DNA of 64,000 nucleotides from Vibrio sp. B1FLJ16. Its GTDB lineage: Bacteria; Pseudomonadota; Gammaproteobacteria; Enterobacterales; Vibrionaceae. The position numbers were made by a program, and so were the translations under genes. Positions 1-9,743 of the stretch are shown here, in pieces. The notes beneath the pieces are model-generated. The model was given only the letters and a program-made list of their open reading frames with translations. It searched no databases and was not told the origin of the DNA. The stretch lies in NCBI RefSeq assembly GCF_905175385.1, contig NZ_HG992749.1, forward strand, positions 2,666,001 through 2,730,000, given 5' to 3'. Each line of letters begins with the position of its first letter. Positions within the stretch are counted from its first letter, which is position 1.

Positions 1-327
1 GTCCAGTAGTTTACGTAGACGTTGGTTTTCTTCTTTGTATTGATCAAGCAAGATAAGCTCGCTTTTCAGACGCAGCAGTTCTCGCTTCAACTTACGGTTG
101 CCTTCAACCAATGTCTGATGCGTGTTAAAGCGCTCGAATGCTCCGTCAAATAAACTACGAGGTAGATTCGCAGCATATTGAATCGGCGACACCGCACTGT
201 TTAATAAATAACGGACATTAGAGAACGTATCCAGACGGCTATCAGCCAGCATTAAGCTCGCCGACACCAAGACAGCTAAAAACAGACGTAATTGCAGAGA
301 CGGGCCTCTGCCAAAGATCGGGTTCAT
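1..327 (-). CDS. mreC: MreC, rod shape-determining protein (5' part only)
   Basis: The gene is cut by the window edge; only the first 109 codons are present, read leftward from an ATG at 327. The visible protein has a short N-terminal segment (MNPIFGRGPS), one hydrophobic membrane anchor (about residues 11-27), and then the start of a charged coiled coil rich in Glu, Arg, Lys and Leu. This is the usual MreC layout: an inner-membrane bitopic protein whose periplasmic part scaffolds the elongasome with MreB, MreD, PBP2 and RodA. It lies directly downstream of mreB on the same strand, which is the standard mreBCD order. MreD would lie outside the window. Confidence 0.93.
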   Translation of the reverse strand, partial: MNPIFGRGPSLQLRLFLAVLVSASLMLADSRLDTFSNVRYLLNSAVSPIQYAANLPRSLFDGAFERFNTHQTLVEGNRKLKRELLRLKSELILLDQYKEENQRLRKLLD

Positions 328-441
328 CTTGTTTTAGACCTGATTGCTTCCACTTTCATGAGCCTTAACTGGCAGCCTGAAGCATACCTAGAAAGCCTCA
401 GATAGGGAGCATGTTTGAATTACAGAGAGAGCAGAAATGAA

Positions 442-466
442 GGAGAAGCTCGTCCGGAGCTTCTCC
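442..466 (-). terminator. mreB-mreC intergenic hairpin
   Basis: A perfect 10-bp inverted repeat (442-451 with 457-466, 5-nt loop) sits between the mreB stop and mreC. On the minus strand it is not followed by a U tract, so it looks more like a processing or attenuation hairpin that lowers mreC expression relative to mreB than a full terminator. Confidence 0.5.
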
Positions 467-472
467 TAAATT

Positions 473-1525
<1,053 letters not shown>

Positions 1526-1565
1526 TCATCCTGCAAAAATATAAAAGACAAAAATTGCCCTAAAT

Positions 1566-1602
1566 GTACCAATGCCTCGCCGTTACAGCAAGGCATTGGT
1601 AC
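1566..1602 (-). terminator. Inverted repeat between mshQ and mreB
   Basis: A 12-bp perfect stem (1566-1577 with 1591-1602, 13-nt loop) lies after the last msh gene and upstream of mreB. No run of T follows on the minus strand, so it may be a Rho-dependent or processing hairpin at the end of the msh transcript. Confidence 0.5.
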
Positions 1603-1667
1603 GTAAACATGGGTAGAAAACCCAATTTATTGCAATTTCCTTACTTAAGGCGAAAAACCGAAGTGTA

Positions 1668-4600
1668 TTACTGCCCAGTCAGACCCGGCTCGCCTCGATA
1701 AATGACACGGTCATTGCCACGATGGATACCAAACGTAACTACTGAAGAGGGGTTTTCTTCCACTACAAGTTCACTTTCGCCCTCTTCCTCCCAGTTATAC
1801 TTTAGCCAAGGAAGTGCATTAGAGCCTTCATTAAGTTCTAACCATACACGCGTTTGCTGACGATAGGGCTCAGCCTCCGTTGCAGTTACGGAGCGAGAAG
1901 AACCTTGAGCCACTTCGCCGCCAGCCCCCAAAGTTACTATCTTTGAGCCAACTTCAGGCCAGATAGGCCGCTGCGTATCTTTTTCAGTCACACCAAATAC
2001 ACGGGTTTGGCTATCATCCAGATTGACAATAAAACGACTTCCATTCCAGTATTCGACCCTTAGCGGAATATGTAAAGTTGAGCCTTGGCTTCCACCCACA
2101 TCATCAAGATCGACACGACCAAAACGGATATCAGGTTGCACAGCAAGAATACCCTCTTCCACAGCGACTGGATCGACGTTTGCACTGACTCCAAGTCCAC
2201 TAATAGAAACTTCAGTATAATGATTGTCTGTGTAAGTACTAATCTCAGAAAAATTCAAAGGGCCATCAGGTTTATAGCTTGTTGTGTCTTTAGCCATGAC
2301 GATGCCATCATTCACCGAGCCTTCAAAACGGCCAATACTGCGTGAATTTACACCTGTAAGTCCGTTATCTTCCCAGGAACCACTGTATGTTTTGGGAGTT
2401 GAGAATCGAGCAGCGTATTCACCGGACTCGATCAAACTAAACTGAGCCTGTAGTGATTCACTGAAGAACTTATAATTATTCAGTGTTGTGTATTTCTCAC
2501 TCAAAGCTTCTATATAAAACACTTTTGCTCCAAAAGGCTGTCCCATATAGGTGAAACTCTGGCTATTTGGATATGCCCATTCATTTGTGTTTATATCATC
2601 TTTATAAACATGGAAATATTTAGGATAAAAACGGCCAATATTCCGGTAACCCAGTTGTGTACATTCATACCAATCTTCTAAACCAATTGGCGAACCGCAC
2701 GTCTGAGAATAGTTCTCGGTGGATGCCATCACTTTTAAACTACCAACATCATTCCAGTACAGGTTAGTAAACTTGTACTCTTTGTCACTGTTTACTCTTG
2801 GTTTAGCCATTTCGTCACTGGAAGCCAGCAAAACGTTTGATTCGTGTAAGTCTGGTGTAGCCACTTCACTGGACAGTTTGACATGATTACTAAAAGAGCT
2901 GTCTAAGAAAAAATTAGAGGTGATATTTGAGGCACTGCACCAGGCACTGTTGGACTCAACTTCCCCAGCTATCGCTGACTGATACTTTACTGGCACCACC
3001 CGGAGATCAAACTCTTTACCCGCAGCTATAAAACCAGCCCCTCCTGAAGAGGTACCCGTTGCAGAATCAAGATCAGTGTTGTTCGTCGAACACAAAGCAA
3101 ATGTCCATGGACGAGAATACACCATGAAATTTCCTTTAAGCGCACCGCGACCTTCAATCGGACAATCCGCTAACCCACTACAATCAAAATCCGTATCTTC
3201 CAGGCTAACTTCAATTTTTCCTGCGTTGTCTAATGCAAGCCCACTATTCGCAGTACCTGATGTAAATTCAGGAGCATAAGTAAGACTGCCGCTCGCGCCA
3301 CTTGAAGGTGTAGACCAGGAATACTTGACTAGAGGCAAACCGCTATACGCTGCGTCAACGACTCCGCCATTGTCATCACAAGCCAGTGCCTTTACTTCAA
3401 CGTTCTCGGCTTTATTTGCAATGACATACTGATCATCGACTGAAAATTTGTAAGGAACAAACTCGTAGCTACCCGAGACCGAGCTGTTCTGCTCGCCCTC
3501 GATATATGCAGTAACCGATACGGACCGGCTTGCACCGCCACTTTGAATAGTAAATTGATTGCTGACGCCAGAATATCGTTGCTCTGAACCATCAAAAGTA
3601 ACCACAACCGTGCCATTGAAGCCTGATGCTAACTGACCGTTCTCTATTACAGAAACGGTTGGCATGATGTCCTCACAGACCAGCGCGATATCGGTTTCAG
3701 GCGAGAGTACCAGTGTATAGTTGCCATCAACAGGAGTGGAATCCAGACATGATGATGAAGCAAATATTTGCGCGCCGCTATTGAGCTGGACACTAACTGC
3801 AGTTACTGCACCATAAACCTTGGAAGCATTTGTAAACTGTACTGATTCAGTATTTTCAGCAGTAGCTTCACTATAAAGGAGACCGATAAAGGTAGCCGAG
3901 TTATTAAAGCTTACTTTGGGCAATTGACTTGGAACTGAGTCATAAACATTGACCCTGAGGTAACCATCGTATTGGCTGTTGTTATCAATATCTGCGATAT
4001 CCATACCAAGGAAACCACCAACGTTAAGCTCCTTTACATTGAGAATAACTTCTTGTCCTTCCGGGACGACAATACTTCCCGAAGAGTTTACCTCAATCCG
4101 GTCCACCCAATAGGTCCCACTCATTAATGTGAGAACACCACCGTTCCCGACACTTAGAGTACCTTCTACCTGACGCCCTGCTTCCCATGTTTCCGGGGAG
4201 CCGACCCAGAGGGACCCACTTTCGCCGGAGGCAGGAAAGGCTTGCAGAGTCTGACGCTGCACTCTGAGACTAGAATCCCCCCAACACCTTTCATTGTCAC
4301 AGCCGGCATTTATCTGCTGTTCCCAGTCAGGAGCAGGACCGGTCAGGTCACCAAAAACGTTATCTTCATCGAAGCCAACGATTCGTTTCCCTGTGGTTAG
4401 ATTCTTTGTAGCACCTCTGATTTGGGCATTACCTGAAATATACAATCTGCCGTTACCACGGCCATCACCATACCAAGTCTGTACCACCGAGTTAAATGCA
4501 TCACAGACATCACCAAATTCTGGTAATTGCGGATGTTCAGCCTCATCCGAGCATTCAACATTCGAAACATTATCCCCTTCAACCTTGAACGAACCATTAC

Positions 4601-5003
4601 CGGTACCCAGGTTTTCCGTCGCTTCGTTAATCTTTACATACGACGCTTCAGGTTCACCATCGAGCTTACGGTAATAGGTCAGAGTGTTTGTGGCGCTTTC
4701 ATAAGTGATCAGGACATTGTAGTGACTCCCGACCGCAAGACCTGACTCGTAAAACGTCCTTGGAAAGGCCTTGTAATCATCAGGAATTTTATCTGCATCT
4801 GTATACCACAGGACATACCCGCTGTTCCCCCGCTCAAGAGTTACAGAATAACCTGAGTTCGCTGTAACCAACGCGTTAAGGACGATGGAAAAGTCTCGAT
4901 CGCCATGAGGCTGATTGTTACCAGAGCATGTATCAAACTGAGCAAAAACGACGCGAGGAAAAAACAAAAATACTGCAAGTAAAACAGCGATCAACTTTTT
5001 CAT
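1668..5003 (-). CDS. mshQ: MshQ, MSHA pilus biogenesis / adhesin-like protein
   Basis: A large exported protein of 1111 aa. I chose the ATG at 5003 because it gives a clean signal peptide (MKKLIAVLLAVFLFF..., cleavage near VVFA/Q about residue 21). A start 45 codons upstream would run deep into mshP and put basic non-signal sequence first. The N-terminal part is laminin-G/concanavalin-like; the rest is Ser/Thr/Gly-rich beta-sandwich sequence with scattered Cys pairs, typical of MshQ (DUF6701). In Vibrio this is the last gene of the MSHA locus; it probably acts as a tip or surface-exposed pilus component, though its exact function is unsettled. It starts 7 bp after mshP, so it is translated from the mshC-Q transcript. 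The ORF is intact. Confidence 0.88.
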   Translation of the reverse strand: MKKLIAVLLAVFLFFPRVVFAQFDTCSGNNQPHGDRDFSIVLNALVTANSGYSVTLERGNSGYVLWYTDADKIPDDYKAFPRTFYESGLAVGSHYNVLITYESATNTLTYYRKLDGEPEASYVKINEATENLGTGNGSFKVEGDNVSNVECSDEAEHPQLPEFGDVCDAFNSVVQTWYGDGRGNGRLYISGNAQIRGATKNLTTGKRIVGFDEDNVFGDLTGPAPDWEQQINAGCDNERCWGDSSLRVQRQTLQAFPASGESGSLWVGSPETWEAGRQVEGTLSVGNGGVLTLMSGTYWVDRIEVNSSGSIVVPEGQEVILNVKELNVGGFLGMDIADIDNNSQYDGYLRVNVYDSVPSQLPKVSFNNSATFIGLLYSEATAENTESVQFTNASKVYGAVTAVSVQLNSGAQIFASSSCLDSTPVDGNYTLVLSPETDIALVCEDIMPTVSVIENGQLASGFNGTVVVTFDGSEQRYSGVSNQFTIQSGGASRSVSVTAYIEGEQNSSVSGSYEFVPYKFSVDDQYVIANKAENVEVKALACDDNGGVVDAAYSGLPLVKYSWSTPSSGASGSLTYAPEFTSGTANSGLALDNAGKIEVSLEDTDFDCSGLADCPIEGRGALKGNFMVYSRPWTFALCSTNNTDLDSATGTSSGGAGFIAAGKEFDLRVVPVKYQSAIAGEVESNSAWCSASNITSNFFLDSSFSNHVKLSSEVATPDLHESNVLLASSDEMAKPRVNSDKEYKFTNLYWNDVGSLKVMASTENYSQTCGSPIGLEDWYECTQLGYRNIGRFYPKYFHVYKDDINTNEWAYPNSQSFTYMGQPFGAKVFYIEALSEKYTTLNNYKFFSESLQAQFSLIESGEYAARFSTPKTYSGSWEDNGLTGVNSRSIGRFEGSVNDGIVMAKDTTSYKPDGPLNFSEISTYTDNHYTEVSISGLGVSANVDPVAVEEGILAVQPDIRFGRVDLDDVGGSQGSTLHIPLRVEYWNGSRFIVNLDDSQTRVFGVTEKDTQRPIWPEVGSKIVTLGAGGEVAQGSSRSVTATEAEPYRQQTRVWLELNEGSNALPWLKYNWEEEGESELVVEENPSSVVTFGIHRGNDRVIYRGEPGLTGQ

Positions 5004-5010
5004 AATTATT

Positions 5011-5448
5011 CTATTCCCGAACCCAAACTTCCTGCTGGCGCTGTACTTTCGATGGGCCAGAACCACACGTTGCCACACTTTTGAAAACATAAAGCTCAGC
5101 ATCTCCGTCATCACTCTCGCCCGGTAATTGACCTGCACTTTTACACTCTAACTTTTCAATTCTACAGCCCGTATCAACCAAGCCATTTTCTGGCGCTAAG
5201 GTACCAGCCTGAATATCATCACAAAGACTTGAAACTGCGGCTGAACTACCGACAGGAAAAAACTTGGTCAGCACCCAATCATTACTTGACTGAGCAGCGA
5301 ACCATGCCTTCGTACCAAGGAACTCTTTTGTGAGAGCAGAATGATCAGACCAACCCACGCGTGCTAATGATGCCGCCAAATACCCCATGACAATTATGAC
5401 GAATAAGACCACCACCAACACATTACCTTTTTGATGATTACGGAACAT
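5011..5448 (-). CDS. mshP: MshP, MSHA pilus minor component
   Basis: A 145-aa protein starting at the ATG at 5448 (MFRNHQKG), which overlaps the mshO stop by 11 bp. A longer frame exists upstream but its first 13 residues lie inside mshO. After a short basic leader ending in Gly8 comes one hydrophobic helix (NVLVVVLFVIIVMGYLAA), the layout of PilX-like minor pilins. It lacks the Glu+5 of the major pilins, as PilX/GspK-like proteins often do. Four Cys residues in the C-terminal half suggest disulfides. It is part of mshCDOPQ and probably helps prime pilus assembly. Confidence 0.85.
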   Translation of the reverse strand: MFRNHQKGNVLVVVLFVIIVMGYLAASLARVGWSDHSALTKEFLGTKAWFAAQSSNDWVLTKFFPVGSSAAVSSLCDDIQAGTLAPENGLVDTGCRIEKLECKSAGQLPGESDDGDAELYVFKSVATCGSGPSKVQRQQEVWVRE

Positions 5449-6145
5449 TAAGCACCTGCACGTCATGTTGATAGACACTACGCTCATCCGACTGGCTGAA
5501 CTCCAGCTTTAAATGCACCAATCCGCCTCGGTGAAGCGATGCGTCACTATATTTAAAATAACTTTGTGTTTGATCAGCAGAGTAAACCAGATCGCCAGCG
5601 ACGGTAACGTCATTGCGCTGAAGCTCTGAACCGAAAAAACAATATTTGATTAATTTCGATGGATCGTAGATATAGTGGCGGTTTGAAACGGAACTACTAC
5701 TGAGTTCGCCTTTGGCAATGGTATAAACGTCTCCCTCAACAGTTGAACCTTCAAGGCTAATACTATTCGCAGAAGAGCTTAAATCACTCAGTCGTGTCGG
5801 ATTAATCACCAACCTCAAGCCATCATTGATATCTGACTGCGTTTCCCATGCGCCGACCACGAACTTAATTTCATCGCCGCTAAAGGAATAAAATCCTGAG
5901 TAAAAGATAGGCATGAACTCGAGACACCCATCAGCTATAGAAAAACTATTCGGTACCGCATGGCGAATCTCACGCGACATTTTCTCAATCACAAACTGTG
6001 CTTGTGACTGCAATCGTTGCCGTTTAACGGAATCCGCATATCCGGTCATCCCAAGACGTACAAAACTGGTAATGCCCAGGGTAATAATACTGCCTATGAC
6101 AATCGTCATGACCATTTCAATTAGAGTGAAACCACGTATTTTCAT
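5438..6145 (-). CDS. mshO: MshO, MSHA minor pilin
   Basis: A 235-aa prepilin-like protein. The leader MKIRG is followed by the class III cleavage motif G/FTLIEM with Glu+5 and a roughly 20-residue hydrophobic helix (VMTIVIGSIITLGITSF). It is cleaved by the prepilin peptidase and incorporated as a minor pilin that initiates the pilus. The start ATG (6145) overlaps the last base of the mshD stop, indicating translational coupling. The C-terminal globular part is larger than in MshC or MshD and resembles PilW/GspJ-type pilins. Confidence 0.9.
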   Translation of the reverse strand: MKIRGFTLIEMVMTIVIGSIITLGITSFVRLGMTGYADSVKRQRLQSQAQFVIEKMSREIRHAVPNSFSIADGCLEFMPIFYSGFYSFSGDEIKFVVGAWETQSDINDGLRLVINPTRLSDLSSSANSISLEGSTVEGDVYTIAKGELSSSSVSNRHYIYDPSKLIKYCFFGSELQRNDVTVAGDLVYSADQTQSYFKYSDASLHRGGLVHLKLEFSQSDERSVYQHDVQVLNVP

Positions 6146-6714
6146 CAGTAGTTACCCCGAATCGCAGAAAGGGTCATTGGCTGCGCCCGGCCGGCATAAA
6201 TGGTCATCGTCACGCGTTTATAGTCCGTGATAGCACCAAAATCTTCGCCACCTTCAGTCACATAACTTACATCAATTTCGACACGGAAGTTTTTGTAATC
6301 CTCTTCCAAGAGCTCTCCGAGAGCATTACTTAGCTGATGTTGCGGTGATGATTCACAGCTTCCCTGAGTAGTTTGCGTATACCAGCAGCCGATATAATCA
6401 TCGACATCATTAAAATCAGCCGGGGTTAATTCGCCATCATCAGCCTCTAGAACACTTGAGCAAGCGGGAGCGCCCAGAATACTCTCGCCACAACGAATCT
6501 GGCCGCCATCAAAATCACTGTTTTCATCAAAGCCTCGCGCAAGTATCTGTGACATAAAACCCTGAGCTAAAGCAGCAGCTCGGCTTTGGTAGTGAGGAAT
6601 AGCCGAATCACGAACCTGAGGGATAAGAAACGAAGTGAACGCCGCCATCGCAATGCCCATTAACACAATCGCGATGATCATCTCGACTAAGGTCATACCG
6701 CGAACCTTTTTCAT
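6145..6714 (-). CDS. mshD: MshD, MSHA minor pilin
   Basis: A 189-aa prepilin with leader MKKVRG, cleavage before MTLVEM (Glu+5) and a hydrophobic helix (IIAIVLMGIAMAAFTSFL). The globular domain has several Cys residues (near 75, 84, 110 and 119) that could form disulfide loops. It overlaps mshC by 4 bp (ATGA) and mshO by 1 bp, so it sits within a tightly coupled minor-pilin operon. It resembles PilV/GspI-class pilins. Confidence 0.9.
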   Translation of the reverse strand: MKKVRGMTLVEMIIAIVLMGIAMAAFTSFLIPQVRDSAIPHYQSRAAALAQGFMSQILARGFDENSDFDGGQIRCGESILGAPACSSVLEADDGELTPADFNDVDDYIGCWYTQTTQGSCESSPQHQLSNALGELLEEDYKNFRVEIDVSYVTEGGEDFGAITDYKRVTMTIYAGRAQPMTLSAIRGNY

Positions 6715-7220
6715 GAGCAGTCCCCTCTTGATACATAGCCCTGGCTATTGATGAGGACTTCACAGCGGCTGTTGCCACTTTTATCTTCAATCCAAATCGA
6801 AATGTTTCCACTATTTAAGCCCACCGGATTTCCGAGTAAATCGAAATCAATGTAACCAGGGGCAGGACTATTAGTAACAGAAAAGGCAACATAATCATCG
6901 GCAACAACATCACTGCGCGAGGCCCGATCATCTTCGCTTAACGCGCACGCTGCAACAGACCCAATGCATGACTCCTCAACTCGTAGACGAAAATTACCAT
7001 CCATATCAATGATGTCATCAGGGTCAGTGAGGTTCGACTGCATTCGGTTGAGCTGTACCTGACGAATGACCGAAATGACTTGATCCTGAAGCGCATAAGC
7101 AGAAAAACTGCTCTTACCGATAAAACGGCTCGCGGCAAAGAGTGAAACAATAGAAAGGAGAACGATCACCAGGATCAGTTCGATTAAGGTGAACCCTGAT
7201 GCGGAGCGGCGAATTTTCAT
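6711..7220 (-). CDS. mshC: MshC, MSHA minor pilin
   Basis: A 169-aa prepilin. The leader MKIRRSASG precedes FTLIEL with Glu+5 and a hydrophobic alpha1-N helix (ILVIVLLSIVSLFAAS). Its length matches other Vibrio MshC proteins. C-terminal Cys residues (near 151 and 168) suggest the pilin D-loop. It is the first gene after the mshA terminator, so mshCDOPQ probably has its own promoter in the roughly 190 bp between 7221 and 7412 or depends on read-through. Confidence 0.9.
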   Translation of the reverse strand: MKIRRSASGFTLIELILVIVLLSIVSLFAASRFIGKSSFSAYALQDQVISVIRQVQLNRMQSNLTDPDDIIDMDGNFRLRVEESCIGSVAACALSEDDRASRSDVVADDYVAFSVTNSPAPGYIDFDLLGNPVGLNSGNISIWIEDKSGNSRCEVLINSQGYVSRGDCS

Positions 7221-7412
7221 GATCCAACCCTGGGCTTAGAATGAGCGAGACAATTATACGATGAAATGATGATAAAAATGATAGGTTTATCATTTTTTAA
7301 AAAGACATGCTTGAGGTCTGCGCTGATAAATCTTGGTAATACTGCATAACTGAAAGCACCTGAGATGCTTTGCGGAGATAAGGTATTCCAAGATCAACCA
7401 AAAGTAAGAGAA

Positions 7413-7435
7413 AAAGGCCAGACTAGCTGGCCTTT
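7413..7435 (-). terminator. Intrinsic terminator after mshA
   Basis: A 9-bp perfect stem (AAAGGCCAG / CTGGCCTTT, 5-nt loop) just after the mshA stop continues on the minus strand into TTTTTCTC. It should separate the abundant mshA message from mshCDOPQ. Confidence 0.85.
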
Positions 7436-7445
7436 GACAAGTATA

Positions 7446-7952
7446 TTAACAGTCGGTTGTAACCGCTCTAGAGTAAGCAGGATTATCCTTATCTCGAGCC
7501 TCTACATAAATCACATAACAACCTGTTGCATTGTCGGTGTTATTCCCATTGAATGCCCAGCCAGTGCCTGCTGTAGCAGTAAAACCATAAGTCTGGGTAG
7601 CGACTCCGCCAACATTAGTAACAGTAACACCTGTCATTGTTTCCCAGTCTTCACTTAAACCATTTACCGCATTAGGAAGACCAGCAACTGTTGGGTAACC
7701 AAAGTTAATAGCCACCCCTTCCACATTTTCAGGAGAAGAGCTAGTCCCAAGTGTTTCACTACCTGCAATTGCAGATTTTCCGTAGACAATACCTGTTGCG
7801 CCGTTAATCGCACCTGAAAGGCCAGCTAGTGCAGAAGCACGAGCATCATTTTGCAGGTTTAGGAAACGTGGAGCTGCAGTTACCGCCAGAATGCCCAGGA
7901 TAACAATAACTACTACGAGTTCGATAAGGGTGAAGCCACCTTGTCTTTTCAT
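7446..7952 (-). CDS. mshA: MshA, major MSHA pilin
   Basis: This is the main structural subunit of the mannose-sensitive haemagglutinin type IV pilus, 168 aa before processing. The type IVa prepilin leader MKRQGG is cut before FTLIEL (Glu+5), followed by the hydrophobic assembly helix [18 protein letters not shown]. The rest is Gly/Thr/Ala-rich and ends in a Cys pair (about 143 and 168) that forms the pilin disulfide loop. The ribosome site GAGAG precedes the ATG at 7952. It has its own upstream region and terminator, as expected for a highly expressed pilin. In V. cholerae the gene follows mshB; here no mshB is present upstream. Confidence 0.95.
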   Translation of the reverse strand: MKRQGGFTLIELVVVIVILGILAVTAAPRFLNLQNDARASALAGLSGAINGATGIVYGKSAIAGSETLGTSSSPENVEGVAINFGYPTVAGLPNAVNGLSEDWETMTGVTVTNVGGVATQTYGFTATAGTGWAFNGNNTDNATGCYVIYVEARDKDNPAYSRAVTTDC

Positions 7953-8181
7953 TGTTTACTCTCTATATAAGTGCGCAGTCAATCTGCAAATTTAAAATAT
8001 CTCCCACCACCAGTTGAGAAAGGCTCAATTAGTGATGGCAGCAAAACCGTATTGAAAGGAAGTAATGTTACGACCTGTTCTGAATCTATAAATGACCGTT
8101 CCTCAGCCATATGCGTAACAAGACAAACACAAACGGATTTGTTTTTATTACAACTATTTAACTACTTATGAGTTGGGTTCT

Positions 8182-8187
8182 ATTATA
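8182..8187 (-). promoter_or_regulatory. Candidate -10 box for mshA
   Basis: A perfect TATAAT on the minus strand lies about 230 nt upstream of the mshA ATG in an AT-rich stretch. The -35 candidate at 8205-8210 (TACAAC) is poor. The long leader is plausible for a separately transcribed pilin, but this is a weak call. Confidence 0.35.
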
Positions 8188-8382
8188 CCGACTTTTATAT
8201 TCAGGTTGTAGCACTAAAGTGTCAAAAAAATCACTCTGACAAGTTTTCGACACCAATTCCTATTTAATATCGCGATAACTCTTACACATTGATGTAGCTG
8301 AAATCTTACATATCACGGATTTGTATTGTGCCATTCAAACAAACAAATTCTTCGTATCCTGACTACTGCTTCAACAATTCAG

Positions 8383-8468
8383 TTAGCACTTAATTACTAA
8401 CCCCTGAAATTTAATTGCGACCAAAGCAGATAAAATAATTAGTGCCCGGATAGGATTTTATGTCGCAT
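8383..8468 (-). pseudogene. mshF: Frameshifted relic of mshF
   Basis: One base after the mshG stop (TAAGATG), an ATG at 8468 opens a frame reading MRHKILSG and then stops. If one G is restored in the GGG run (GGG to GGGG) the frame continues as ALIILSALVAIKFQGLVIKC and then ends. That is a short basic start followed by a hydrophobic helix, the N-terminal architecture expected of the small membrane protein MshF, which normally follows mshG. The rest of a roughly 150-aa mshF and all of mshB are absent before mshA. Assignment to mshF rests on position and architecture; I cannot run an alignment. Confidence 0.55.
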
Positions 8469-8469
8469 C

Positions 8470-9693
8470 TTAACCGCCTTTAATAAGATCCAACATTCCC
8501 CACATTGGTAAGAAGATGCCGAGAGCCAGTATTCCGACTATGGCGGCAACAAGAGAAAGCAATAACGGCTCTATTCTCGCTGTCAGCGTTTTAAGATCAT
8601 AATCCACTTCCCGGTCATAGAAGTCGGCCACTTCCAGCAGTAACTCATCAATACGCCCCGTTTCTTCGCCCACTGCGATCATCTGGATCACGAGCGGCGT
8701 GAAGATCCCACTATTAATGGCCGTTGCCGAGATAGTACTGCCCGCCTCAATGGCAGATTTCATTTCCATTAACCGGTTCTCTAGAAAACGGTTCCCCAGT
8801 GATTCTGCCGCTAGCGCTAAAGACTGGTTAAGTGGCACACCGGATTTCAGCATCAGAGAAAATGTACGTGCAAAACGGGCAAGCTGAGCACGGTTAACAA
8901 TGTTGCCAACGATAGGCATACGCAAACGGAATTTGTCGAACTTTTCCCGGCCTGCGGCTGTTGAGAGCCAGGATTTAAAACCGAAATAACCGCCCACCAT
9001 AACCACCAGAAGAAGGGGCCAGTAGTTGACAAAAAAGTTCGATGTGCCAATCAGTATCCGTGTAGGCAACGGTAAATCAACACCAAAACGCGTAAACATC
9101 TGTGCAAACTGAGGGATCACAAAAATGTTCAGAATGAACATAGCGATAGCAACAAAAGCGATCACGAAACTTGGATAACGCATTGCCGTTTTAATTCGCT
9201 TACGGGTTTCCAGCTCCTGCTCGTAGTATACCGAAAGCTGAAGCAACGCCTGATCCAAGCGACCCGTATTCTCACCAACGTTGATCATTGAGACAAAAAG
9301 AGGACTGAAAACTTTGCTGTGTTGCTGCATTGCCGACGACAGGCTGCGACCATTACTCAGCTCTGATACCACACTTTCCAACGCTTCACCCATCTGTTTG
9401 TTTTCACAGTTCTGCTGTAATCCGCGCATCGAGCGTAACAGAGGCACACCTGCTTTAGTCAGACTGTACAACTGGCGGGAGAAAAGAATGATAACCTCAA
9501 GCGGCACCGCTGGCACAAAAAGCTTAGACAAGCTGAACTGGCTGCCCAGCGAGTCTTTTTCCAGCGTCAGTTTTAAAGGGATCACACCTTTATTCATCAA
9601 TACTTCGGCAGCAGATTCTGAGTTAACCGCCTCGATTTTTCCACTGGTTGTAGAACCATCGAGAGTTCTGCCCTGATAACGAAAAGTGGCCAT
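8470..9693 (-). CDS. mshG: MshG, MSHA inner-membrane platform protein
   Basis: A 407-aa PilC/GspF-family polytopic protein. Two homologous T2SSF domains are visible (about residues 70-195 and 270-395), each ending in membrane helices; examples are FVIAFVAIAMFILNIFVIP, WPLLLVVMVGGYF and LLLSLVAAIVGILALGIFLPMW. The recurrent sequence GENTGRLD / GEETGRID marks the repeated domain. It anchors the assembly ATPase MshE to the inner membrane. It follows mshE after a 50-bp gap. Its stop is followed after one base by the ATG of the mshF relic. Confidence 0.95.
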   Translation of the reverse strand: MATFRYQGRTLDGSTTSGKIEAVNSESAAEVLMNKGVIPLKLTLEKDSLGSQFSLSKLFVPAVPLEVIILFSRQLYSLTKAGVPLLRSMRGLQQNCENKQMGEALESVVSELSNGRSLSSAMQQHSKVFSPLFVSMINVGENTGRLDQALLQLSVYYEQELETRKRIKTAMRYPSFVIAFVAIAMFILNIFVIPQFAQMFTRFGVDLPLPTRILIGTSNFFVNYWPLLLVVMVGGYFGFKSWLSTAAGREKFDKFRLRMPIVGNIVNRAQLARFARTFSLMLKSGVPLNQSLALAAESLGNRFLENRLMEMKSAIEAGSTISATAINSGIFTPLVIQMIAVGEETGRIDELLLEVADFYDREVDYDLKTLTARIEPLLLSLVAAIVGILALGIFLPMWGMLDLIKGG

Positions 9694-9743
9694 TCATTTA
9701 CCTGTAACCAAATAACTATAAGAAAGTAACTATAACAACATAA

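Noticed and set aside
7979..8110. A 43-aa minus-strand ORF (MAEERSFIDSEQVV...) just upstream of mshA
   Set aside because: No ribosome site, no family I recognise, and position in the long mshA leader; likely chance or a decayed piece. Not listed as a gene.
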